DNA of 64,000 nucleotides from Thalassococcus halodurans (GCF_900108225.1 NZ_FNUZ01000002.1:2501-66500); one strand, 5' to 3'; positions 55,063 through 64,000 are shown, counted from the stretch's first letter. The notes: generated by a model not told the origin, from the letters alone. Translations and numbers: made by a program.

Positions 55063-56898
55063 ATGTCTAATTGGTCGATAAGAAAACGTCTTTTTGTCGC
55101 GACAGCGTTCTTCACATTGATCTGTGTCGCGCTCTTCCAATTGCTATGGGTTCCCCGAGTCACCACGGTTCTGGTCGAGGCCGAAAGGCGCGAGGTTCAA
55201 AGACAGGTCGATGTCCTGATCGACGGTCTTGTGCCTTTTATCCTGAGCAATCAAAACGCGGCAATCTATGAAACCCTGAACAACATCGGCGACCGGTTTG
55301 ATAACTGGCACAGAATTCTTCTTGTCCGTGACGATGATCGGCAGATCTATCCTTTGCACGATGTTGAACAAACGACTGGGGCCAACACCATCGGAATGTC
55401 ACGTGATATCAATATTCGGGGCGATACTTGGGGACGTATCGAAATCGACGTTGATCTAACCGAACAATTAGCCAGCTTGAATTCGGAACTGAGACGCCTT
55501 GGCGCTGCCGCTGTTTCATTTCTAACTGTGTCGATCGCGGTTGTGGGCTTCTTCGTGGACCGCATGATCACACAGCGGTTGGTGAAATTGGCTGCCGCCG
55601 CCGACAAATTGGGGGCAGGGGATTACGATGCTGATTTGCCGAGTCCCGGCAACGATGAGGTCGGGCGCCTGACCGAAAGTTTTGGTGCAATGCGCCATCG
55701 CATTGTAGAAAACATTTCCTCAATCAACGAAGCACGCCAGCAGGCGGAAACCGCGCTGGAAGCCAAGTCGCGGTTTCTGGCGACAGTCAGTCATGAACTG
55801 CGAACGCCCTTGAACGGAATTATTCCGGTTGCGGACATTTTGCAGGCCTCACCTCTCGACGCGCATCAGAGTAAACTGGTGGAGACGATCAAACAGTCCA
55901 GCCGGTCGCTTCTGACCATTGTTGACGACATTCTCGATCTTACACAGATGGAAGAAGGACGGCTTGAGCTTCGCAGGGTTCGGTTCGAACCGCGCAAGCT
56001 TGTGGAAGGCGTGATCGACATGCTGAAGGCGTCAGCACAGGAAAAGGCGCTTTTTCTCAACCGCGAGGTGGACGCAGGTGTCGGAACCTATTTTGGTGAT
56101 GAGGACAGAATTCGCCAGATCCTCGTAAACCTGACAGGAAATGCCATTAAGTTCACCGAGGCAGGGGGCGTGACAATCAGGTGCAGGTGGCTTTCGGAGG
56201 CAGAGGGTCGGTCGCAGATCCAATTCGAAGTCGAGGATACCGGCATCGGCATTGAGAAGGCCGATCATGAACGTATCTTCGACCGCTTCGAACAGGCCGA
56301 AGGTGGCTTGGCGCGGCGTTTCGGGGGCAGCGGCCTTGGCCTTGCAATCACAAAAAGTCTGGTAGATGCGCTGGGCGGTAAAATGGGGCTTCGAAGCGAC
56401 TACGGGAAGGGAAGTGTTTTTTGGCTAACGATACCGCTTGAAAATGCCGACCCTGAAAGCGCGATTATACAGCTGACCGAACAAGGCGGTTGCGAAGGCA
56501 CGAGGTCTCCGCATGTCGGGGAAACCGAAGCGTTTGATATCCTAATCGCGGATGACAATACGTTTAGTCTGGAAATCGCGAAGGCGATTTTGGGAAGCCA
56601 CGGTCACCGTGTCCAGACAGTTACAAACGGACGAGAGGCTGTTACTGCGGCAGAGAAATCGGATTTTGATCTGATCTTGATGGATGTCCACATGTCCGAG
56701 ATGGATGGGTTAGAAGCGACCCGTCGCATTCGCGCGCTACCCTCTGGAAGATCAGGCACCCTGATCATCGCACTAACCGCCAGCTTGTTTGATGACGACA
56801 AATCGCGCTGTCTGGCTGCAGGCATGAACGATGTGCTCGCCAAACCCTTTACGCATGAGACGATCCTGAGAAGTGTCGAAAAGCTTCGGGTCGCATGA
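55063..56898 (+). CDS. Hybrid sensor histidine kinase
   Basis: A 611-residue membrane kinase. Helix one (about 9-30), a periplasmic domain (about 31-145) and helix two (about 148-168) are followed by HAMP, HisKA with the phosphorylated histidine (VSHELRTPLNG, His244), the ATP-binding domain (NLTGNAIKFT, and GGSGLGLAITKSLVDALGG), and a C-terminal receiver domain with phospho-acceptor Asp541 (LMDVHMSEMDG) and the lysine in LAKPF. It has no HPt domain or output protein beside it, so its partner is elsewhere. Coupling to the PhnD-like protein is likely. Confidence 0.92.
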   Translation: MSNWSIRKRLFVATAFFTLICVALFQLLWVPRVTTVLVEAERREVQRQVDVLIDGLVPFILSNQNAAIYETLNNIGDRFDNWHRILLVRDDDRQIYPLHDVEQTTGANTIGMSRDINIRGDTWGRIEIDVDLTEQLASLNSELRRLGAAAVSFLTVSIAVVGFFVDRMITQRLVKLAAAADKLGAGDYDADLPSPGNDEVGRLTESFGAMRHRIVENISSINEARQQAETALEAKSRFLATVSHELRTPLNGIIPVADILQASPLDAHQSKLVETIKQSSRSLLTIVDDILDLTQMEEGRLELRRVRFEPRKLVEGVIDMLKASAQEKALFLNREVDAGVGTYFGDEDRIRQILVNLTGNAIKFTEAGGVTIRCRWLSEAEGRSQIQFEVEDTGIGIEKADHERIFDRFEQAEGGLARRFGGSGLGLAITKSLVDALGGKMGLRSDYGKGSVFWLTIPLENADPESAIIQLTEQGGCEGTRSPHVGETEAFDILIADDNTFSLEIAKAILGSHGHRVQTVTNGREAVTAAEKSDFDLILMDVHMSEMDGLEATRRIRALPSGRSGTLIIALTASLFDDDKSRCLAAGMNDVLAKPFTHETILRSVEKLRVA

Positions 56899-57187
56899 TT
56901 TGACCCCAAATCCCGATTGCTCTGCAGTTTCATCGGTTTCAGAGTACGGACCTGTGCATCGAATAAAATAGTTACGGGGCATCCCATCTATATAAATGCG
57001 ATTGGTGCATCGGGACTTAGATTTTCCTAAATAATATGGCGCTTTTTTCCCGGTCGTTGGGACTGGGGCCGGTGAAATTGCGTCTGTCTGACAGCGCCGG
57101 TTGCTTTCATTGCCGCGTGTGCTAGTTGGCTCTTACCAGTGAAAGTTGTGGCGGCGAGGCCGCGCATGATACCCCCAAGTGGAAAAT
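56899..57187. other. Intergenic region before the MBL lipoprotein
   Basis: 289 bases without a convincing gene. It holds the promoter of the following gene; a gccggt...accggc-type repeat (about 57060-57105) may be the kinase terminator, but no T tract is clear. Confidence 0.35.
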
Positions 57188-58252
57188 ATGAAATTCAGTC
57201 GGCGCGGATTTTTTAAATATACGGCTGCGGCTTTGGGCGGCTCGGCTCTGGGCGCTTGTGGAGTGATGCGGATGCGCAGCACACAGAACAGGTATTACCA
57301 AGGTCCAGTCAGCGACCATTTCGATGGCGTGCGCTTTTTCAACCCCGGTGGTGCGGAACCAAAAGGTTTGGCCGATCTGTGGAAGTGGCGCACCGGCGAA
57401 AAACCCACGCCATGGCCGGAGTCCATCCCACTTGCGCAGGTCGTAAAGCCATCTGCACGCGTTGCCGATTTGAAGGTGACGATGGTGGGGCATGCCACAG
57501 TGCTGGTGCAAACCCGTGGGATGAATATCTTGACCGATCCCTTTTGGTCGGATCGTGCATCGCCCGTGCAATTTGGCGGGCCCAAGCGGGTGATAAAGCC
57601 GGGGATTGCGTTTCAGGATCTGCCGCCGATCGATCTGATCCTGCTGTCGCATTGTCATTACGATCATATGGATATCGATACACTATCGCGGCTTAAGGCG
57701 GCGCATGATCCTTTGGTGATCACCCCATTGGGCAATGACGCGATCATCGCCAAAACCGGTTTGCGCTGCAGGGTGCTGGATTGGGGGCAATCGGTGCGCA
57801 TTGGCGAGATGGGTATCCATTGCACCCCCTGCCATCACTGGGGCGCGCGAGGGGTGTCTGATCGCTCTATGGCGCTTTGGGCGGGTTTTATGATGGAGAC
57901 TTCACAGGACAGGCTGCTGTTCATCGGGGATACTGGATTTGATCAGGGTCGGCCCTATCACCATCTGGCCAAAAACTTCGGTAAGATCCGCTTGGCGATG
58001 TTGCCGATCGGAGCCTATGATCCGCGCTGGTTTATGGCCGATCAGCACCAAAACCCTGCCGAAGCGGTGACCGGTTTTCAGATACTGGATGCGCAATATG
58101 CAATCGGTCACCATTGGGGCACGATCCAGTTGACCAACGAGGGCCGTAACGATCCTAAGCTGGATCTGGCAACCGCCCTTGCGGCTGCGCAAATTGAGTC
58201 AACTCGGTTTTGGGCAATGGAACCTGCCGATACGTGGAGCATCCCGGCTTAA
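57188..58252 (+). CDS. Tat-exported MBL-fold metal-dependent hydrolase (lipoprotein)
   Basis: A 354-residue metallo-beta-lactamase-fold protein. The N-terminus has a twin-arginine signal (SRRGFF at residues 4-9) followed by a hydrophobic stretch and a lipobox (LGACG, Cys24), so it is probably folded before export and anchored by lipid. SHCHYDHMD gives His155, His157, Asp159 and His160 of the metal site. GHATVLVQTRGMNILTDPFWSD and HHWGTIQLTNEG are typical of the UlaG/NAPE-phospholipase D-like subgroup. The ATG at 57188 is preferred over the GTG at 57179. Confidence 0.86.
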   Translation: MKFSRRGFFKYTAAALGGSALGACGVMRMRSTQNRYYQGPVSDHFDGVRFFNPGGAEPKGLADLWKWRTGEKPTPWPESIPLAQVVKPSARVADLKVTMVGHATVLVQTRGMNILTDPFWSDRASPVQFGGPKRVIKPGIAFQDLPPIDLILLSHCHYDHMDIDTLSRLKAAHDPLVITPLGNDAIIAKTGLRCRVLDWGQSVRIGEMGIHCTPCHHWGARGVSDRSMALWAGFMMETSQDRLLFIGDTGFDQGRPYHHLAKNFGKIRLAMLPIGAYDPRWFMADQHQNPAEAVTGFQILDAQYAIGHHWGTIQLTNEGRNDPKLDLATALAAAQIESTRFWAMEPADTWSIPA

Positions 58253-58436
58253 CGTCGACCCAATTTGAGGCGGATCTTGACCCTTAGGGCAATGGCATGG
58301 TGAGCGGCGGGTCAGGGCCAAGACCAACCGTTCCAGACGGTGGTCTCGGGTTCTTGTCGCCGCATTACAGATGGTCCGCTCCCAGTGCTCTGTGTACCAC
58401 CAGCGGTCGAAATTCCTTCAGCGAGCACGTGCCGGA

Positions 58437-60225
58437 TCAAAAGTCCGAGCGTAACTCCATCGTAACCGCTTGCGCGCCCGTTGCATCCGTGCCGCCGCCG
58501 ATACGGATTGATCCGTTGATTGCATCAATCCTACGTTCCCATGACAGCTGTAGCGAAGCAGTTTTGCCGTGACGTGTCGCCGTTCCGTCGATCTCGGCCG
58601 CCCATGCGGTATCTCCATCGCGGCTGGTCGCTGTCAGCGCCATGGCCAAGCCAATCCCGCACTCTGCCTGTCTGTCGCCGAACGTACCTTCGCACAGAAG
58701 GGAAGGTCGGAATTTGAAGTCGGACATCCAGTCGGCCGCGACCGTAGCGGGATCGTCGGTACCAAATGGTCGGCGATATTCCGTTTCGAGAAACACGTTC
58801 CTCGTTCCGACATCGTCCAAGGCAAAAACATCATTCTCTGTTTTCGATCCTTGAGTGGCTGTAACAGACACATGCGTTCCCGGCGCATAGGCCAGATCGA
58901 AACCGAAGCGTGGCGTCAACGATCCGGATTGCAGCTGATATTCACGGGATACTGATGCGCCGGCGAACAACGCCTTGTATGAATAGTCGCCCTTTGCCTT
59001 GATTGTGATCGCGCGTGGGAAATCTAATGTGAAACTGTGACGTCCAACGGCACCCGCGAGGTAGTAGTCAAACATGCCTTGCCCCGACAGCCGCTGCGCA
59101 CCGTAGATGCCCCCGTATAGCCCAATGCCGTCGATGCGACCCGTTGCGGTTCCGGTATCTACGTCGCTGCGAGAGCTGTAGCCGCCCCAGAAGAAGGCGC
59201 TGATCGCGTCCTCGCCGACAAGCCGTTCGCGGCGATGCGTAAAGCTCAACATGGCCTGCGTGCCGGTGTCGTTTGCCCGCGCATAGGACGCTTCGAGATT
59301 TTCAATGCGCCATTCGCGACGCATGCAATTGTAGGTTTCACGGTGATATGTACCATCGGCGCTGACGGCACTATCCTTGATGGTCAGTCGCGCAGAGCCG
59401 TCTGATGAGACCGTGTCGTCACAGTCGTCAGGGTTACCGTCTTGCAGGCGCCTCGCGGCATCTCGGCCGTATCCTGAAAAGCTGTTTCCGAGGCGGCGCA
59501 GAACCAATTTCAGGTCATCTTCAAGGATGGCCTCCAGCTCTGGTCGGATCTGATCGATTAGCCCGTCCAGCTTGACCACGGTTGGCGTGCCGTTGCCCGC
59601 GCCGGTCCTGGCGTTGCCGGTCGGGCTGCTTTCAAGTGTTAGCCGCGCGTTCCACGCGTCCGTGGCCGACAAAGTGGCGAGGTTCGCGATGCTGCCGCTG
59701 TTCGCGCTGTTTGTGTCGAGTGTGATGCTTGCGGTCCAGATCCAGCTTTCGCCAGGATCAAGCACGCCATCGTCAGTCACGCCGGCGACAGCTTGCAAGG
59801 TTTCGTCCGGTGTTAACGGGTCGTCCAGCGAAACGGATGTGAGCGGCAACGAACCGGAATTCTCAGCCGTGATCGTGTAGCGGATCACGTCGCCCATCCG
59901 CGCCGGGCTGGAAAGTCCACTCGTGTCTGCAATCTTGGTCAGGGAAAGCTCGGTCGAGATTCCAACTGGATCCATCGGAACATGGTTGTGGACGACACCC
60001 TTCGAAAGACTTTCGGCATCGGTCCAGTCCGGAAAGCGCATGTCAAAGTAAAGATAGTGCGTCGTGTCCTGACCGGCTGCAGGTGCCGTTGCGAAAGGCA
60101 CGACTTCGACAACCCCAAGACCTGTCTCAGGGGTCAAGGAACCGGGCTGAGCTGGGATAAGTGTCGACGCCGTGTAGCCTAAGGCCGTGATGCTCAGGCT
60201 GTAGGTGCCGCTTGGGGTAGGCGGT
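58437..60225 (-). pseudogene. Truncated DUF11 / outer-membrane beta-barrel protein (C-terminal part only)
   Basis: The open frame runs from an internal junction near 60220 and has no ATG or ribosome binding site; only a TTG at 60137 is available. It reads TPSGTYSLSITALGYTASTL first, then a DUF11-type repeat (VIRYTITAENSGSLPLTSVS), a Cys-rich linker and a C-terminal region of about 300 residues rich in alternating strands. The final residue is Phe, as expected for an outer-membrane barrel. It lacks its N-terminal half and signal peptide, and begins just where a truncated integrase ends out of frame. It cannot be expressed as a normal outer-membrane protein. Confidence 0.72.
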
Positions 60226-60654
60226 GATGTCCCTGTCGCCGCAGACGTCGATCACGTAGCCGCAGGAGCGTTCAGCTGCCCTGTGGAAGGTGACGGGACG
60301 TCCCTGGCCTTTCAGGCGTAGATAGATGGCTACAGCTTCTGACAGCTTCACCGCCGAGGTGGCAGGCCCTGCGAACGCGACTGCAGAAGGTGCAGTGTTG
60401 GCGTTCTGCGCCATGCGAAGCATGTGCTTCCCAGGCAACTCGCAGTCGTTGATCCTGAGAAAATACCAGTGCTCGTCGAGCCGTTGCGCCGCTCTAATGG
60501 CGCGAGAGGTAGCGACCGAAGCTGACCTCGTCCGAAGCGAGAACGAGATTTTCCGTGAGGTGTAGTGGTGTAGCAGGTCTTTGGGGACGCGCCTCACGAA
60601 GTAGTAGACGCCGTCTTTCAAGAATGAGTGGGGTGCAGTTTTGTTCTCCGCCAT
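60226..60654 (-). pseudogene. Truncated tyrosine integrase (DUF6538 N-terminal part)
   Basis: The 5' part of a phage-type integrase. MAENKTAPHSFLKDGVYYFV and RVPKDLLHHYTSRKISFSLRT match the DUF6538 domain found at the N-terminus of many alphaproteobacterial site-specific recombinases. A start of the core-binding domain (SCGYVIDVCGDRDITAYPK) follows; then the sequence switches to the barrel protein. The whole catalytic domain (R..HxxR..Y) is missing, so it is inactive. It lies next to tRNA-Phe, a common attachment site, in the orientation expected for an element integrated there. Confidence 0.78.
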
Positions 60655-60715
60655 GTTCTACGCTCGCTCCATCCTGAGATAAAGCTGAGGCGTTACAGTA
60701 GCTTAGCGGGTTCTA

Positions 60716-60790
60716 TGGTGCCCGGGGGCGGAATCGAACCACCGACACGAGGATTTTCAATCCACTGCTCTACCCCTGAGCTACCCGGGC
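60716..60790 (-). tRNA. tRNA-Phe (GAA anticodon)
   Basis: On the minus strand the sequence starts GCCCGGGTAGCTCAGGGG and ends CCCGGGCACCA, giving a perfect 7-bp acceptor stem and an encoded CCA. The T arm (GTCGGTGGTTCGATTCCG) and an anticodon loop TTGAAAA with GAA are clear. The anticodon stem has one T-T mismatch (GTGGA/TCCTC). The length is 75. An integrase remnant lies 61 bases downstream of its 3' end, so it is a likely attachment site. Confidence 0.95.
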
Positions 60791-60961
60791 ACGGGTGAGG
60801 GTGTCTCCCTCGGGTGGAGGCGGAATAGCCGACGGGGAATCCGGTGTCCAGAGGGGTTTTGAATAATTTTTCACTTCTTTTTTAAAGCGCTGTCCCATCG
60901 GCAGGGTTTTGGTGTGACGACTTGGCTTTTCCTTTGGTCATTCAACAGCTAAATCAGCCAG

Positions 60962-62023
60962 ATGGCCTTTAAACCGACATCGCTTCGCGACCTAATCGCT
61001 CATGGTTTTGACGACATCATTGATGTGCGTTCGCCGGCAGAGTTTGCCGAAGATCATGTGACCGGTGCGATCAGCCTTCCTGTTCTTGATAACGAGGAAC
61101 GGGCGCGGGTCGGGACGATCTATAAACAGCAGTCTCCTTTTCTGGGCCGTAAGATTGGCGCGGCATTGGTGTTCAAAAATGCGGCCAGACATATCGAAGG
61201 TCCTCTGGCGCAGCACGAGGGTGGGTGGCGGCCCTTGGTTTACTGCTGGCGGGGAGGGCAGCGGTCGGGATCGTTTGCGTGGATGCTGTCGCAGATCGGC
61301 TGGCGGTCCGAGGTGTTGGACGGTGGCTACAAGACGTTTCGGCGTCTTGTGACAGCAATGCTTTATGACACGCCGCTGGAATACCGTTTGATCATGCTGG
61401 GTGGCTACACCGGAACCGCCAAGACAGATCTTCTTGCGCGATTGGCTGCGCGGGGCGTTCAGATTCTTGATCTTGAAAAACTGGCCGGACATCGCGGTTC
61501 ATTATTGGGCGAGACCAAGGAAGGGCAGCCATCGCAAAAGATGTTCGAAACCCGTCTGGCCATGGCGCTGTCACAGCTGGATCCGGCGCATCCTGTGGTG
61601 GTCGAGGCGGAAAGCAGCAAGATCGGTCGCATTTTGTTGCCACCGTCGTTGTGGGCGGCGATGTGTTCTGCACCCTGGATCGATATCAGCGCGCCGATCG
61701 AGGCGCGCGCGCGCTATCTTGTGCAGGCCTACGACGACATTTTGTCTGACACGGATCGCTTGACGGAAAAGCTGAATGTGGTCCGCAGACATCGTGGTCA
61801 TGCAATTGTTGATGGTTGGATGGCGCTGATTGCCGAGGGCGACAAAGTGGGGCTGACACGTGCGTTGATGCAGGAACACTACGATCCGTCCTACAACACG
61901 TCGATGAAGTCAGTTAAACGCGATTTCTTGGCGCAAATCAGCGTTCCCGATTTGAGTGAGCGCGGGCAGGAAGATGCGGCCGATCAGATTGCAGAAATCG
62001 TCGCTCAGGCCAATTCGATCTGA
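60962..62023 (+). CDS. mnmH: tRNA 2-selenouridine synthase (MnmH/SelU)
   Basis: A 353-residue enzyme that converts 2-thiouridine to 2-selenouridine at the wobble position of tRNA-Lys, -Glu and -Gln, using selenophosphate. The N-terminal rhodanese domain carries the active-site cysteine in VYCWRGGQRSGS (Cys95). The C-terminal P-loop domain has GGYTGTAKT, a variant Walker A. It faces selD tail-to-tail, and the two 3' ends overlap by 19 bases. The SelD product is its substrate, so the pair is functionally linked. Confidence 0.93.
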   Translation: MAFKPTSLRDLIAHGFDDIIDVRSPAEFAEDHVTGAISLPVLDNEERARVGTIYKQQSPFLGRKIGAALVFKNAARHIEGPLAQHEGGWRPLVYCWRGGQRSGSFAWMLSQIGWRSEVLDGGYKTFRRLVTAMLYDTPLEYRLIMLGGYTGTAKTDLLARLAARGVQILDLEKLAGHRGSLLGETKEGQPSQKMFETRLAMALSQLDPAHPVVVEAESSKIGRILLPPSLWAAMCSAPWIDISAPIEARARYLVQAYDDILSDTDRLTEKLNVVRRHRGHAIVDGWMALIAEGDKVGLTRALMQEHYDPSYNTSMKSVKRDFLAQISVPDLSERGQEDAADQIAEIVAQANSI

Positions 62024-64000
62024 TCTGGATTTTCTGTGATTTCCCCAATGATTGCGGCCTGATAGCCTGCGATCTTCAAGGCATTGAGCGTGCCTTCGGC
62101 GCTTTGTGCATCGATGACCGCCAGCAATCCTCCGGCTGTCTGTGGATCAAACAGAAGCGCTGTTTCGGGCGTGTCCGGAAGTTCCGGAAATGCGGCTTTG
62201 TTTTGGGGGTAGAGCGAACTGCGAACGCCGTTTTGCGCCAGCTCTGCCGCGCCTTCCATTAACGGGATGTCGGCTATCCGCAGAACCGCGCCGGTGCCGG
62301 ATGATTTGCAGATGTTGCCAATGTGACCGGCAAGGCCGAAGCCTGTGACATCCGTCATCGCTTGGGCCTGTTTCAGGATGTCGGCAGCGCGGGCTTGTGA
62401 CTGGCACATGAGGTCCAGTGCTTTGGTCACGATGTGCCCTTCTGCCTGACCTTGCATTTCGGCGGCCATAATGGTGCCCGACCCGATGGGTTTCGTCAGA
62501 ATGATTGCAGCGCCGGCCTTGGCACCGGCCACGGTGATTGGCGGTTGGTGGCAAAGTCCGGTGATCGAAAATCCGATGGTCAGCTCGTCGCCAACGGAAC
62601 TGTGCCCACCCACGATGGCAGCGCCTGCGTCGCTCAAAACCTCATGCGCGGTTTGCATGATCTCGTGCAGTGTGCGGCCCATCAATGTGTCGGACAGGCG
62701 GGGAAGGACAAGATTGACAGTGGCGCCCTGCGGTTCGGCCCCCATGGCCCAGATGTCGCCAAGCGCATGATTGGCGGCGATGCGGGTCATGACGACCGGA
62801 TCGTTTGTAAAAGCTCGCAGGTGGTCTGTGGTCAGTACTTGTTCAACGCCGCCGACCACCATTGTTGCGGCGTCATCGCCGATGGTGCTGCGAATGTCTG
62901 TGCGCAGGGGGGCGGGCAAGTGGGATAGCACGGCGCTTAGCGTTGTCGGCCCGACCTTGGCCCCGCAGCCGCCGCACATCGGTTTGTCACCCAGGGCGTC
63001 TTTCATGCCGTGGGCGATCTCGGCTGGCACCGTGGGCTGTTCCATTTGGGGCAGGTCACGGAACTTCTCCATGAATTTCTGGTCGATCCGGTTTTTCCAT
63101 TGCCAAAGTAGCGGGCCGGTAAACGTCAGTCCGAACTTTTCAGCGAGCGCCGATTTCTGTCCGAGCGAGACCAGCTTCAAATAATCGCTTTGCGGTTTGT
63201 ACTCTGCCCACTTGTCCGTGCCCAATGCCGCGCGCAGGTTCTGGAACAGCACGGGCGCTTGTCTGACGGCAAAAACGCCTGCCTTGGGGCGAGGTGTGTC
63301 GATCATATGGGCGCAGTCGCCGGTGGCAAAGACGTTGTCGACCGATGACTGCAAGCGCGGATTTACGGAGACAAAACCATTGTGCAGGTTCAATCCGGAT
63401 GTACCCAGCCAATCGTAGGCCTTCGCGCCCGCGGCCCCTGTTATGAACGATGCCTGAATTGTGGTGCCATCAGCTAGAACAAGCGCTGTGGCATTAATCT
63501 CCGAGATTTGCACATTCTCATGTAGTGTGATGCCCAAGTCCGCCATAGATTTGCGGATTTTGCGCTGTGCGCTTTCGCTGTTGTCGGACAGCAGGATGCC
63601 GCGTTCCAACAAATGTACTGGCGCGTCCGAACCTTTGACGCGCAAGGCATGGGCCATCGCCATAGATAGTTCACAGCCCGCAATACCCCCGCCGATGACG
63701 GCAACTGGTTCAGACGGGTTGAACGCCAGATGCTTGGTCCATGCATCTGCAAAAGGGCCAAGGGGTTTCGCGGGAACACCATGTTCCGAAAAGCCTTTGA
63801 GCGCGGGCATCGCGCTGGTGATGCCAATGTCGATCGAAGCCACATCGTAGGCGACAGGCTCGCGGCCTGGAACGGTGACGGTCTGGTCGACCGGATCAAT
63901 CGCAACAGCCGGTCCGGTGATCAGACGCGCACCGGCAAAGCGGGCCAGTTTGACCAGATCAATATCCAGTTCGCGGCGACTGTAGTGTCCTGCCACAAAG
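62005..64000 (-). CDS. selD: NDH-SelD fusion: FAD oxidoreductase plus selenide, water dikinase (N-terminus off the edge)
   Basis: The visible 663 residues are the C-terminal part of a fused protein. The first 330 are a pyridine nucleotide-disulfide oxidoreductase-like domain (VAVIGGGIAGCELSMAMA, and VFATGDCAHM as second FAD motif). The rest is selenide, water dikinase, which makes selenophosphate from selenide and ATP. CGGCGAKV carries the catalytic cysteine in a Cys form, not selenocysteine, and DDAATM and AFTNDP are ATP-site segments. The frame is open at the right edge (FVAGHYS is preceded by coding sequence), so roughly 30-50 residues are missing. The oxidoreductase may supply reduced selenide. 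Confidence 0.92.
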   Translation of the reverse strand, partial: FVAGHYSRRELDIDLVKLARFAGARLITGPAVAIDPVDQTVTVPGREPVAYDVASIDIGITSAMPALKGFSEHGVPAKPLGPFADAWTKHLAFNPSEPVAVIGGGIAGCELSMAMAHALRVKGSDAPVHLLERGILLSDNSESAQRKIRKSMADLGITLHENVQISEINATALVLADGTTIQASFITGAAGAKAYDWLGTSGLNLHNGFVSVNPRLQSSVDNVFATGDCAHMIDTPRPKAGVFAVRQAPVLFQNLRAALGTDKWAEYKPQSDYLKLVSLGQKSALAEKFGLTFTGPLLWQWKNRIDQKFMEKFRDLPQMEQPTVPAEIAHGMKDALGDKPMCGGCGAKVGPTTLSAVLSHLPAPLRTDIRSTIGDDAATMVVGGVEQVLTTDHLRAFTNDPVVMTRIAANHALGDIWAMGAEPQGATVNLVLPRLSDTLMGRTLHEIMQTAHEVLSDAGAAIVGGHSSVGDELTIGFSITGLCHQPPITVAGAKAGAAIILTKPIGSGTIMAAEMQGQAEGHIVTKALDLMCQSQARAADILKQAQAMTDVTGFGLAGHIGNICKSSGTGAVLRIADIPLMEGAAELAQNGVRSSLYPQNKAAFPELPDTPETALLFDPQTAGGLLAVIDAQSAEGTLNALKIAGYQAAIIGEITENPDQIELA

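Overview
This 64 kb window looks like a chromosome segment of a marine alphaproteobacterium of the Roseobacter group (Rhodobacterales). The support is indirect: roseobacter-like 23S and 5S rRNA sequence, moderately high GC with long gap-free genes, and a generalist set of transporters (an oligopeptide-type ABC system, a DctPQM TRAP system, a TAXI-TRAP system and a YtfQRT-YjfF sugar ABC system), each with its own local regulator. No species can be named from the sequence alone.

Layout. Positions 1-3270 hold the end of an rRNA operon (ITS, 23S, 5S, terminator). 3.3-15.6 kb is a sugar-acid locus: a GntR regulator, alpha-ketoglutarate semialdehyde dehydrogenase and KdgD; then a second GntR regulator, an enolase-superfamily dehydratase with a solute-binding protein, and a convergent operon for the rest of an ABC importer. 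One 15-bp palindrome lies in front of both transporter operons, so they look like one regulon although an argC-like gene sits between them. The proposed route is sugar acid, then 5-dehydro-4-deoxyglucarate, then 2,5-dioxopentanoate, then 2-oxoglutarate. 15.7-18 kb holds a PagL-like lipid A deacylase and class I fumarase. 18-23 kb holds a TRAP transporter with an amidohydrolase and a LysR regulator. 23-28 kb holds two small membrane proteins, an Lrp regulator and indolepyruvate ferredoxin oxidoreductase. 28-34 kb holds a sulfatase, a MarR regulator and a TAXI-TRAP transporter. 33.7-39.1 kb is a YtfQRT-YjfF sugar importer operon ending in its own GntR gene. 39.5-45.7 kb is heterotetrameric sarcosine oxidase soxBDAG with a GbdR/SouR-like regulator.

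From about 45.7 to 54 kb the sequence becomes visibly more AT-rich and gene-poor. It begins with a scar in which a serine hydroxymethyltransferase fragment is joined to a frameshifted, Pseudomonas-type L-rhamnose isomerase fragment. It continues with a DUF1963 membrane protein, roughly 950 bp of decayed sequence, a two-gene operon (a protein with two membrane-plus-YcxB-like modules, then a DUF3857/transglutaminase protein) and a DUF2322 gene. At 54.2-56.9 kb a PhnD-like periplasmic binding protein is paired with a hybrid histidine kinase. A Tat-exported metallo-beta-lactamase-fold lipoprotein follows.

At 58.4-60.8 kb, next to tRNA-Phe(GAA), a tyrosine integrase cut off before its catalytic domain is joined out of frame to the C-terminal half of a DUF11/outer-membrane beta-barrel protein. 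This looks like the remnant of an integrated element. The window closes with a tail-to-tail selenium pair: mnmH (tRNA 2-selenouridine synthase) and an NDH-SelD fusion that runs off the right edge.

The observations most worth following are the split regulon with its shared operator, the glyA/rhaI scar, the tRNA-Phe integrase-barrel junction, the tandem YcxB-like/transglutaminase operon, and the terminator-like hairpin directly in front of argC. I did not find a clear defence system or CRISPR array.
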